Positions 1-11,789 of a DNA stretch of 64,000 bases are shown in pieces. Within the stretch, counting starts at the first letter, position 1. Each line of letters starts with the position of its first letter. Source of the DNA: Petrolisthes cinctipes (lineage: Eukaryota; Arthropoda; Malacostraca; Decapoda; Porcellanidae); the NCBI GenBank assembly GCA_033782935.1, contig JAWQEG010000287.1:1054001-1118000 (forward strand). Reading direction: 5' to 3'. The position numbers and the translations under genes were made by a program. The notes beneath the pieces are model-generated. The model made no database searches. It was not told the DNA's origin and was given only the letters and a program-made list of their open reading frames with translations.

Positions 1-2737
1 TCGATATGTGCATGCATCTTCTGTACCAGTTTATATCTTAAATTCAGGCTCAAAACACCTGAAAATTCGATATTTTCGGGTCCCAGAATCGATCTGTACA
101 TGCCTACTCAGTGCAAGAATATTTTCAAAATATAGGCCCAAAACATGCTAAAAATCGACATTTTAGGTTCCCAAAGTCGATATATGCATGCATCTTCTGT
201 ACCCGTTTATATTTCAAATTCAAGACCAAAGCACCCGAAAATTCAATATTTTTAGGTCCCAGAAGCGATCTGTACATGCCTACTCCGTATTTGAGTATTT
301 TTAAAATACAGGCCCAAAACAAGATCAAAATCGATATTTTGGGTGCCCAAAATCGATATGTGCATTCATCTTCTGTACCAGTTTATATCTCAAATTCAGG
401 CTCAAAACACCCGAAAATTCTATATTTTTGGGTCCCAGAAGCGATCTGTACATGCCTACTTAGTGCTGGAATATTTTCAAAATATAGGCCCAAAACATGC
501 TAAAATCGATATTTTAGGTGCCAAAAGTCGATATGTTCATGCATATTACGTACCCGTTTATATCTCAAATTCATGCTCAAAACACCCGAAAATTCGATAT
601 TTTTGGGTCCCAGAAGCGATCTGTACATGCTTGCTCCGTGTTAGAGTATTTTCAAAATACAGGCCCAAAACATGCTGAAAATCGATAATTTAGGTGCCTA
701 AAGTCAATATGTGTATGCATCTTCTGTACCCGTTTATATCTCAAATTCAGGACCAAAACACCCGGAAATTCGATATATTTGGGTCCCAAAAGCGATTTGT
801 ACATGCCTACTCAGTGCTAGAATGCTTTCACAATATAGGCTCAAAACATGCTAAAAATCGATATTCTAGGTGTCCAAAGTCGATATGTGCATGCATCTTC
901 TGTACCGGTTTATATCTCAAATTCAGGCTCAAAACACCTGAAAATTCGATATTTTTAGATCCCAGAATCGATCTTTACATACCTACTCCGTGTTAGAGTA
1001 TTTTCAAAATACAGGCCCAAAACATGCTGAAAATCGATATTTTAGGTACCCAATGTCAATATGTGTATGCACCTTCTGTACCCGTTTATATCTCAAATTC
1101 AGGCTCAAATCACCCAAAAATTCGATATTTTTGGGTCCCAGAAGCAATCTGTACATGCCTACTCAGTGCTAGAATATTTTCAAAATATAGGCCCAAAGCA
1201 TGCTAAAAATCGATATTTTAGTTGCCAAAAGTCGATATGTTCATGCATATTCTGTAACCGTTTATATCTCAAATTCAGGCTCAAAACACCCTAAAATTCG
1301 ATATTTTTGGGTCCCAGAAGCGATCTGTTAATGCTAGCTCCGTGTTAGAGTATTTTCAAAATACAGGCCCAAAACATGCTGAAAATCGATATTTTAGGTG
1401 CCCAAAGTCAATATGTGTATGCATCTTCTGTAACCGTTTATATCTCAAATTCAGGCTCAAAACATCCGAAAATTTGATATTTTTGGGTCCCAGAAACGAT
1501 CTGTACATGCCTAATCCGTGTTAGAGTATTTTAAAAATATAGGCCCAAAACATGCTCAAAATCGATATTTTGGGTGCCCAAAATCGATATGTGCATGCAT
1601 GTTCTGTACCCGTTAATATCACAAATTCAGGCTCAAAACACCCGAAAATTTGATATTTTTGGGTCCCAAAAGCGATCTGTACATGCCTACTCAGTGTTAG
1701 TATATTTTCAAAATATAGGCTCAAAACATGCTGGAAATCGATATTTTGGGTGCCCAAAATCGATATGTGCATGCATCTTCTGTACCCGTTTATATCTCAA
1801 ATTCAGGCTCAAAACATCCGAAAATTTGATGTTTTTGGGTCCCAGAAGCGATCTGTACATGCCTAATCCGTGTTAGAGTATTTTAGAAATACAGGCCCAA
1901 AACATGCTCAAAATCGATATTTTGGGTACCCAAAGTAGATATGTGCATGTATCTTCTGTACCCGTTTATATCTCAAATTCAGGCACAAAACACCCGAAAA
2001 TTTGATATTTTTGGGTCCCAGAAGCATTCTGTACATCCCTACTCAGTGCAAGAATATTTTCAAAATATATAGCCCAAAACATGCTAAAAATCGATATTTT
2101 AGGTGCCCAATGTCAATATGTGTATGAATCTTCTGTACCCGTTTATATCCCAAATTCAGGCTCAAAACACCGGAAAATAAGATATTTTTGGGTCCCAGAA
2201 GCGATGTGTAAATACCTACTCAGTGCTAGAATATTTTCAAAATATAGGCCCAAAACATGCAGAAAATCGATAATTTAGGTGCCTAAAGTCAATATGTGTA
2301 TGCATCTTCTGTACCCGTTTATATCTCAAATTCAGGACCAAAACACCCGGAAATTCAATATTTTTGGGTCCCATAAACGATCTGTACATGCCTACTCAGT
2401 GCTAGAATGCTTTCAAAATATAGGCTCAAAACATGCTAAAAATCGATATTCTAGGTGTCCAAAGTCGATATGTGCATGTATCTTCTGCACCGGTTTATAT
2501 CCAAAATTCAGGCTCAAAACACCTGAAAATTCGATATTTTTGGATCCCAGAATCGATCTGTACATACCTACTCAGTGTTAGAGTGTTTTCAAAATACAGG
2601 TCCAAAACATGCTAAAAATCGATATTTTAGGTGCCTAAAGTCAATATATGTATGCATCTTATGTACCCGTTTATATCCCAAATTCAGCTCAAAACACTTG
2701 AAAATTCGATATTTTCGGGTCCCAGAAGCGATCTGTA
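1..2737. repeat. 176-bp satellite array, block 1 (left edge to MITE)
   Basis: Tandem head-to-tail monomers with a 176-bp period, recognised by recurring anchors: GATCTGTACATGCCTACTC, then TTTTCAAAATATAGG, AAAATCGATATTTTAGG, TGTGCATGCATCTTCTG and CCGTTTATATCTCAAATTC, then GATCTG again. Adjacent monomers differ by roughly 5-15% by eye, while some distant monomers are nearly identical, which indicates multimer-scale duplication: 343-700 resembles 5307-5660, and 1521-1930 resembles 5781-6190. The array is AT-rich with frequent ATCGAT and TGCATGCA palindromes. It is truncated by the window start. No gene is present; the open frames are repeat shadows. Confidence 0.95.
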
Positions 2738-2947
2738 CAGTTGAGCAAGTAGAAAGTGCAAGAAAAATATAGCTGTATCTGGCAACACCTCCACCTCTAC
2801 TCAAAGTTCAGACAATCAAGTTCCACCTTACATTGGCTATGGGTCCCCAGGTATTCATTTATAAAGATACGAAAGCTTCCTACAAAGAACTGCTAGACGT
2901 TGCCATATATAGCAATACTTTTCTTGCACTTTCTACTTGCTCAACTG
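2738..2947. mobile_element. Tc1/mariner-type MITE, 210 bp
   Basis: This non-satellite insert interrupts a monomer inside its conserved GATCTGTACATGCC. It begins CAGTTGAGCAAGTAG and ends with the exact reverse complement CTACTTGCTCAACTG. The terminal inverted repeats cover about 49 bp each (2738-2786 and 2899-2947), identical over the outer 29 bp and 45/49 overall. It is flanked by TA on both sides (2736-2737 and 2948-2949), whereas the uninterrupted monomer has a single TA. Known family traits (TA target duplication, CAGT-type ends, short non-coding interior) point to a Tc1/mariner- or pogo-type miniature element. The roughly 110-bp interior has no recognisable transposase remnant, so mobility would depend on a transposase in trans. 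A palindromic longer target duplication (TGTACA) would also fit the flanks. Confidence 0.82.
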
Positions 2948-3299
2948 TACATGCCTACTCAGTGCTAGAATATTTTAAAAATATAGGCCAAAAACATGCT
3001 AAAAATCGACACTTTAGGAGCCCAAAGTCGATATATGCATGCAGCTTCTGTACCCGTTTATATATCAAATTCAGGACCAAAACACCCGAAAAGTCAATAT
3101 TTTTAGGTCCCAGAAGAGATCTGTACATGCCTACTCCGTATTAGAGTATTTTTAAAATACAGGCACAAAACAAGATCAAAATCGATATTTTGGGTGCCCA
3201 AAATCGACATGTGCATTCATCTTCTATTACAGTTTATATCTCAAATTCAGGCTCAAAACACCTGAAAATTCGATATTTTTGGATCCCAGAATCGATCTG

Positions 3300-5060
3300 T
3301 ACATACCTACTCAGTGTTAGAGTATTTTCAAAATACAGGCCCAAAACATGCTAAAAATCGACATTTTATGTGCCCAAAGTCAATATGTGTATGCATCTTC
3401 TATACCCGTTTATATCTCAAATTCAGGCTCAAAACACCCGAAAATTCGATGTTTTTTGGTCCCAGAAGCGATCTGTACATGCCTACTCAGTGCTAGAATA
3501 TTTTCAAAATATAGGCCCAAAACATGCTAAAAATCGATATTTTAGGTGCCAAAAGTCGATATGTTCATGCATATTCTGTACCCGTTTATATCTCAAATTC
3601 AGGACCAAAAAATCCGAAAATTCGATATTTTTGTGTCCCAGATGCGATTTGTACATGCCTAATCCGTGTTAGAGTATTTTGAAAATACAGGCCCAAAACA
3701 TACTCAAAATCAATATTTTGGGTGCCCAAAATCGATATGTGCATGCATCTTCTGTACCAGTTTATATCTTAAATTCAGGTTCAAAACACCCGAAAATTCG
3801 ATATTTTCGGGTCCCAGAATCGATCTGTACATGCCTACTCAGTGCAAGAATATTTTCAAAATATAGGCCAAAAACATGCTAAAAATCGACATATTAGGTG
3901 CCCAAAGTCGATATATGCATGCATCTTCTGTACCCGTTTATATTTCAAATTCAAGACCAAAACACCCAAAAATCCAATATTTTTAGGTCCCAGAAGCGAT
4001 CTGTACATGCCTACTCCGTATTTGACTATTTTTAAAATACAGGCCCTAAACAAGATCAAAATCGATATTTTGGGTGCCCAAAATCGATATGTGCATTCAT
4101 CTTCTATACCAGTTTATATCTCAAATTCAGGCTCAAAACACCTTAAAATTTGATATTTTTGGATCCCAGAATCGATCTCTACATACCTACTCAGTGTTAG
4201 AGTATTTTCAAAATACAGGCCCAAAACATGCTAAAAATCGACATTTTATGTGCCCAAAGTCAATATGTGTATGCATCTTCTGTACCCGTTTATATCTCAA
4301 ATTCAGGCTCAAAACACCCGAAAATTCGATGTTTTTGGGTCGCAGAAGCGATCTGTACATGCCTACTCAGTGCTAGAATATTTTCAAAATATAGGCCCAA
4401 AACATGCTAAAAATCGATATTTTAGGTGCCAAAAGTCGATATGTTCATGCATATTCTGTACCCGTTTATATCTCAAATTCAGGGCCAAAACACCCGAAAA
4501 TTCGATGTTTTTGTATCCCAGATGCGATCTGTACATGCCTAATCCGTGTTAGAGTATTTTGAAAAAAAAGGCCTTAAACATGCTCAAAATCAATATTTTG
4601 GGTGCCCAAAATCGATATGTGCATGCATCTTCTGTACCAGTTTATATCTTAGATTTAGGCTCAAAACACCCTAAAATTCGATATTTTCGGGTCCCAGAAT
4701 CGATCTGTACATGCCTACTCAGTGCAAGAATATTTTTCAAAATATAGGCCCAAAGCATGCTAAAAATCGATATTTTAGGTGCCCAAAGTCGATATATGCA
4801 TGCATCTTCTATACCCGTTTATATCTCAAATTCAGGACCAAAACACTCGAAAATTCAATATTTTTGGGTCCCAGGAGCGATCTGTATATGCCTACTCTGT
4901 GCAAGAATTGTTTCAAATTATAGGCCCAAAACATGCTAAAAATTGATATTTTAGGTCCCCAAAGTCAATATATGTATGCATTTTATGTACCCGTTTATAT
5001 CCCAAATTCATGCTCATCACACCCTCAAATTCGATATTTTTGGGTCACAGAAGTGATCTG
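3300..5060. repeat. Pentamer (880-bp) duplication pair in satellite
   Basis: Monomers from about 3314 match those 880 bp (5 x 176) downstream. The variant GACATTTTATGTGCCC monomer occurs at 3359 and 4239, and the following monomers at 3490-3670 and 4370-4550 agree closely. Similarity falls off toward 5 kb. This is best read as an older multimer duplication by unequal exchange. Confidence 0.6.
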
Positions 5061-8000
5061 TACATGCCTACTCAGTGCTAGAATATTTGCAAAGTATAAG
5101 CCCAAAACATGCTAAAAATCGACATTTTAGGTTCCCAAAGTCGATATATGCATGCATCTTCTGTACCCGTTTATATTTCAAATTCAAGACCAAAACACCC
5201 AAAAATTCAATATTTTTAGGTCCCAGAAGCAATCTGTACATGCCTACTCCGTATTAGAGTATTTTTAAAATACAGGCCCGAAACATGATCAAAATCGATA
5301 TTTTGGTTGCCCAAAATCGATATGTGCATTCATCTTCTGTACCAGTTTATATCTCAAATTCAGGCTCAAAACACCCGAAAATTCGATATTTTTGGGTCCC
5401 AGAAGCGATCTGTACATGCCTACTTAGTGCTGGAATATTTTCAAAATAAAGGCCCAAAACATGATAAAATCGATATTTTAGGTGCCAAAAGTCGATATGT
5501 TCAAGCATATTCTGTACCCGTTTATTTCTCAAATTCAGGCTCAAAACACCCGAATATTTGATATTTTTGGGTCCCAAAAGCGATCTGTACATGCTAGCTC
5601 CGTGTCAGAGTATTTTCAAAATACAGGCCCAAAACATGCTGAAAATCGATATTTTAGGTGCCCAAAGTCAATATGTGTATGCATCTACTGTAACCGTTTA
5701 TATCTCAAATTCAGGCACAAAACATCCGAAAATTTGATATTTTTGGGTCCCAGAAGCGATCTGTACATGCCTAATCCGTGTTAGAGTATTTTAAAAATAC
5801 AGGCCCAAAGCATGCTCAAAATCGACATTTTGGGTGCCCAAAATCGATATGTGCATGCATGTTCTGTACCCGTTAATATCCCAAATTCAGGCTCAAAACA
5901 CCCGAAAATTTGATATTTTTGGGTCCCAAAAGCGATCTGTACATGCCTACTCAGTGTTAGTATATTTTCAAAATATAGGCTCAAAACATGCTAGAAATCG
6001 ATATTTTGGGTGCCCAAAGTCGATATGTGCATGCATCTTCTGTACCCGTTTATATCTCAAATTCAGGCTCAAAATATCCAAAAATTTGATATTTTTGGGT
6101 CCCAGAAGCGATCTGTACATGCCTAATCCGTGTTAGAGTATTTTAGAAATACAGGCCCAAAACATGCTCAAAATCGATATTTTGGGTGCCCAAAGTCGAT
6201 ATGTTCATGCATATTCTGTACCCGTTTATATCTCAAATTCAGGGCCAAAACACCCGAAAATTCGATATTTTTGTGTCCCAGATGCTATTTGTACATGCCT
6301 AATCCGTGTTAGAGTATTTTGAAAATACAGGCCCAAAACATACTCAAAATCAATATTTTGGGTGCCCAAAATCGATATGTGCATGCATCTTCTGTACCAG
6401 TTTATATCTCAAATTCAGGCTCAAAAACACCCCAAAATTCGATATCTTTGGGTCCCAGATGCGATCTGTTCATGCCTAATTCGTGTTAGAGTATTTTAAA
6501 AATACAGGCCCAAATCATGCTCAAAATCAATATTTTGGGTGCCCAAAATCGATATGTGTATGCATCTTCTGTACCAGTTTATATCCGAAATTCAGGCTCA
6601 AAACACATGAAAATTCGATATTTTTAGGTCCCAGAAGCAATCTGTACATGCCTACTCAGTGCTAGAATATTTTCAAAATATAGGCCCAAAACATGCTAAA
6701 AATCGACATTTTAGGTGCCCAAAGTCGATATATGCATGCAGCTTCTGTACCCGTTTATATCTCAAATTTAGGACCAAAACACCCGAAAAGTCAATATTTT
6801 TAGGTCCCAGAAGCGATCTGTACATGCCTACTCCGTATTAGAGTATTTTTAAAAAAACAGGCACAAAACAAGATCAAAATCGATATTTTGGGTTCCTAAA
6901 ATCGATATGTGCATTCATCTTCTATACCAGTTTATATCTCAAATTCAGGCTGAAAACCCCCGAAAATTCGATATCTTTGGGTCCCAGAAGCGATCTGTAC
7001 ATGCCTACTTAGTGCTAGAATATTTTCAAAATGTAGGCCCAAAACATGCTAGAAATCGATATTTTGGGTGCCCAAAGTCGATATGTGCATGCATCTTCTG
7101 TACCCGTTTATATCTTAAATTCAGGCTCAAAACACCCGAAAATTTGATATTTTAGGGTCCCAGAATCGATCTGTACATGCCTACTCCGTGTTAGAGTATT
7201 TTCAAAATACAGGCCCAAAATATGCTTCAAATTGATATTTTGGGTGCCCAAAATCGATATGTGCATGCATCTTCAATACCCGTTTATTTATCAAATTCAA
7301 GGTCAAAACACCCGAAAATTCGTTATTTTCGGGTCCCAGAAGCAATCTGTACATCCCTACTCAGTGCAAGAATATTTTCAAAATATACGCCCAAAACATG
7401 CTACAAATCGATATTTTAGGTGCCCAAAGTCAATATGTGTATGCATCTTTTATACCCGTTTATATCCAAAATTCAGGCTCAAAACACCCGAAAATTATAT
7501 ATTTTTGGGTTCCAGAAGCGATCTGTACATGCCTACTCAGTGCTAGAATATTTTCAAAATATAGGCCCAAAACATGCTAAAAATCGATATTTTAGGTGCC
7601 AAAAGTCGATATGTTCATGCATATTCTGTACCCGTTTATATCTCAAATTCAGGACCAAAACACCCGAAAATTCGATATTTTTGTGTCCCAGATGCGATCT
7701 GTACATGCCTAATCCGTGTTAGAGTATTTTGAAAAAAAAGGCCCAAAACATGCTCAAAATCAATATTTTGGGTGCCCAAAATCGATATGTGCATGCATCT
7801 TCTGTACCAGTTTATATCTTAAATTTAGGCTCAAAACACCCGAAAATTCGATATTTTCGGGTCCCAGAATCGATCTGTACATGCCTACTCAGTGCAAGAA
7901 TATTTTCAAATTATAGGCCCAAAACATGCTAAAAATCGATATTTTAGGTGCCCAAAGTCGATATATGCATGCATCTTCTGTACCCGTTTATATCTCAAAT

Positions 8001-10532
8001 TCAGTACCAAAACACCCGAAAATTCAATATTTTTGGGTCCCAGAAGCGATCTGTACATGCCTACTCTGTGCAAGAATTTTTTCAAAGTATAGGCCCAAAA
8101 CATGCTAAAATTTGATATTTTAGGTCCCCAAAGTCAATATATGTATGCATCTTATGTACCCGTTTATATCCCAAATTCATGCTCATCACACCCTCAAATT
8201 CGATATTTTTGGGTCACAGAAGTGATCTGTACATGCCTACTCAGTGCTAGAATATTTTCAAAGTATAAGCCCAAAACATGCTAAAAATCGACATTTTAGG
8301 TGCCCAAAGTCGATATATGCATGCATCTTCTGTACCCGTTTATATTTCAAATTCAAGACCAAAACACCCAAAAATTCAATATTTTTAGGTCCCAGAAGCA
8401 ATCTGTACATGCCTACTCCGTATTAGAGTATTTTTAAAATACAGGCCCAAAACAAGATCAAAATCGATATTTTGGGTGCCCAAAATCGATATGTGCATTC
8501 ATGTTCTGTACCCGTTAATATCCCAAATTCAGGCTCAAAACACCCGAAAATTTGATATTTTTGGGTCCCAAAAGCGATCTGTACATGCCTATTCAGTGTT
8601 AGTATATTTTCACAATATAGGCTCAAAACATGCTGGAAATCGATATTTTGGGTGCCCAAAGTAGATATGTGCATGCATCTTCTGTACCCGTTTATATCTC
8701 AAATTCAGGCTCAAAACACCCGAAAATTTGATATTTTTGGGTCCCAGAAGCATTCTTTACATCCCTACTCATTGCAAGAATGCTTTCAAAATATAGGCTC
8801 AAAACATGCTAAAAATCGATATTCTAGGTGTCCAAAGTCGATATGTGCATGCATCTTCTGTACCGGTTTATATCTCATATTCAGACTCAAAACACCTGAA
8901 AATTCGATATTTTTGGATCCCAGAAGTGATCTGTACATGCCTACTCAGTGCTAGAATATTTTCAAAATATAGGCCCAAAACATGCTAAAAATCGATATTT
9001 TAGGTGCCAAAAGTCGATAAGTTCATGCATATTCTGTACCCGTTTATATCTCAAATTCAGGACCAAAAAACCCGAAAATTCGATATTTTTGGGTCCCAGA
9101 TGCGATCTGTATATACCAACTCCGTGTTAGAGTATTTTCAAAATATAGGCCCAAAACATGCAGAAAATCGATAATTTAGGTGCCCAAAGTCAATATGTGT
9201 ATGCATCTGCTGTACACGTTTATATCTCAAATTCAGGACCAAAACACCCGGAAATTCGATATATTTGGGTCCCAAAAGCGATCTGTACATGCCTACTTAT
9301 TGCTAGAATGCTTTTAAAATATAGGCTCAAAACATGCTAAAAATCAATATTCTATGTGTCCAAAGTCGATATGTGCATGCATCTACTGTACCCGTTTATA
9401 TCCCAAATTCAGGCTCAAAACACCGGAAAATTCGATATTTTTGGGTCCCAGAAGCGATCTGTGCATGCCTACTCAGTGCTAGAATATTTTCAAAATATAG
9501 GCCCAAAACATGCTAAAAATCGATATTTTAGGTGCCAAAAGTCGATAAGTTCAAGCATATTCTGTACCCGTTTATATCTCAAATTCAGGACCAAAACACC
9601 CGAAAATTCGATATTTTGGGGTCCCAGAACGGATCTGTACATGCCTACTCCTTGTTAGAATATTTTCAAAATACAGGCCCAAAACATGCTGAAAATCGAT
9701 ATTTTAGGCGCCTAAAGTCAATATGTGTATGCATCTTCTGCACCCGTTTATATCCCAAATTCAACCTCAAAAAACCCGAAAATTCGATATTTTTGGGTCC
9801 CAGAAGCGATCTGTACATGCCTACTCAGTGTTAGAATGTTTTCAAAATATAGGCTTAAAACATGCTAAAAATCGATATTTTAAGTGTCCAAAGTCGATAT
9901 GTGCATGCATCTTCTGTCTCCGTTTATATCTCAAATTCAGGCTCAAAACACCCAAAAATTCGGTATTTTTGGGTCCTAAAAGCGATCTGTATATGCCTAC
10001 TCCTAGTTAGAATGTTTTCAAGATACAGACCCAAATCATGCTCAAAATTGATATTTTAGGTGCCCAAAAGTCGATATGTGCGTGCATCTACTGTACCCGT
10101 TTATGTTTCAAATTCAGGCTCCAAACACCCGAAAATTCGAAGTTTTGGGGTCCCAGATGGGATCTGTACTTGCCTACTCCATGTTAGAGTATTTTCAAAA
10201 TACATTCCCAAAACATGCTGAAAATCGATATTTTAGGTGACCAAAGTCAATATGTGTATTCATCTTTTGCACCCGTTTATATCCCAAATTCAACCTCAAA
10301 ACACTAGAAAATTCGGTATTTTTGGGTCCTAGAAGCGATCTGTACATGCCTACTCAGTGCTAGAATGTTTTCAAAATATAGGCTCAAAACACGCTATAAA
10401 TCGATATTTTATGTGTCCCAAGTCGATATGTGCATGCATCTTCTGTACCCGTTTATATCCCAAATTCAGGCTCAAAACAACTGAAAACTCGATATTTTTG
10501 GGTCCCAGAAGCGATCTGTACATGCCTACTCA

Positions 10533-11777
10533 GTGCTAGAATATTTTCAAAATATAGGCCCAAAACATGCTAAAAATCGATATTTTAGGTGCCAAAAGTC
10601 GATATGTTCATGCATATTCTGTACCCGTTTATATCTCAAATTCAGGACCAAAACCCACGAAAATTCGATATTTTTGTGTCCCAGATGCGATCTGTACATG
10701 CCTAATCCGTGTTAGAGTATTTTGAAAAAAAAGGCCCAAAACATGCTCAAAATCAATATTTTGGGTGCCCAAAATCGATATGTGCATGCATCTTCTGTAC
10801 CAGTTTATATCTTAAATTTAGGCTCAAAACACCCGAAAATTCGATATTTTCGGGTCCCTGAATCGATCTGTACATGCCTACTCAGTGCAAGAATATTTTC
10901 AAATTATAGGCCCAAAACATGCTAAAAATCGATATTTTAGGTGCCCAAAGTCGATATATGCATGCATCTTCTGTACCCGTTTATATCTCAAATTCAGGAC
11001 CAAAACACCCGAAAATTCAATGATTTTGGGTCCCAGAAGCGATCTGTACATGCCTACTCTGTGCAAGAATTTTTTCAAAGTATAAGCCCAAAACATGCTA
11101 AAAATCGACATTTTAGGTGCCCAAAGTCGATATATGCATGCATCTTCTGTACCCGTTTATATTTCAAATTCAAGACCAAAACACACAAAAATTCAATATT
11201 TTTAGGTCCCAGAAGCAATCTGTACATGCCTACTCCGTATTAGAGTATTTTTAAAATACAGGCCCAAAACAAGATCAAAATCGATATTTTGGGTGCCCAA
11301 AATCGATATGTGCATGCATGTTCTGTACCCGTTAATATCCCAAATTCAGGCTCAAAACACCCGAAAATTTGATATTTTTGGGTCCCAAAAGCGATCTGTA
11401 CATGCCTACTCAGTGTTAGTATATTTTCACAATATAGGCTCAAAACATGCTGGAAATCGATATTTTGGGTGCCCAAAGTAGATATGTGCATGCATCTTCT
11501 GTACCCGTTTATATCTCAAATTCAGGCTCAAAACACCCGAAAATTTGATATTTTTGGGTCCCAGAAGCATTCTTTACATCCCTACTCAGTGCAAGAATGC
11601 TTTCAAAATATAGGCTCAAAACATGCTAAAAATCGATATTCTAGGTGTCCAAAGTCGATATGTGCATGCATCTTCTGTACCGGTTTATATCTCAAATTCA
11701 GACTCAAAACACTTGAAAATTCGATATTTTTGGATCCCAGAAGTGATCTGTACATGCCTACTCAGTGCTAGAATATT
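10533..11777. repeat. Duplicate of satellite block 7540-8960
   Basis: The segment matches 7540-8100 at an offset of 2993 bp (17 monomers) and 8423-8960 at an offset of 2817 bp (16 monomers). One monomer, around 8102-8280, is therefore missing from the right copy. Diagnostic shared oddities include the A-run TTTTGAAAAAAAAGGCCC at about 7727 and 10720, and the CATTCTTTACATCCC variant at 8751 and 11568. A block of at least seven monomers was duplicated and then lost one unit in the second copy. Confidence 0.75.
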
Positions 11778-11789
11778 TTCAAAATATAG

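Noticed and set aside
2833..3144. ORF crossing the right end of the MITE
   Set aside because: The frame combines MITE interior with satellite peptide blocks. No transposase similarity was seen.
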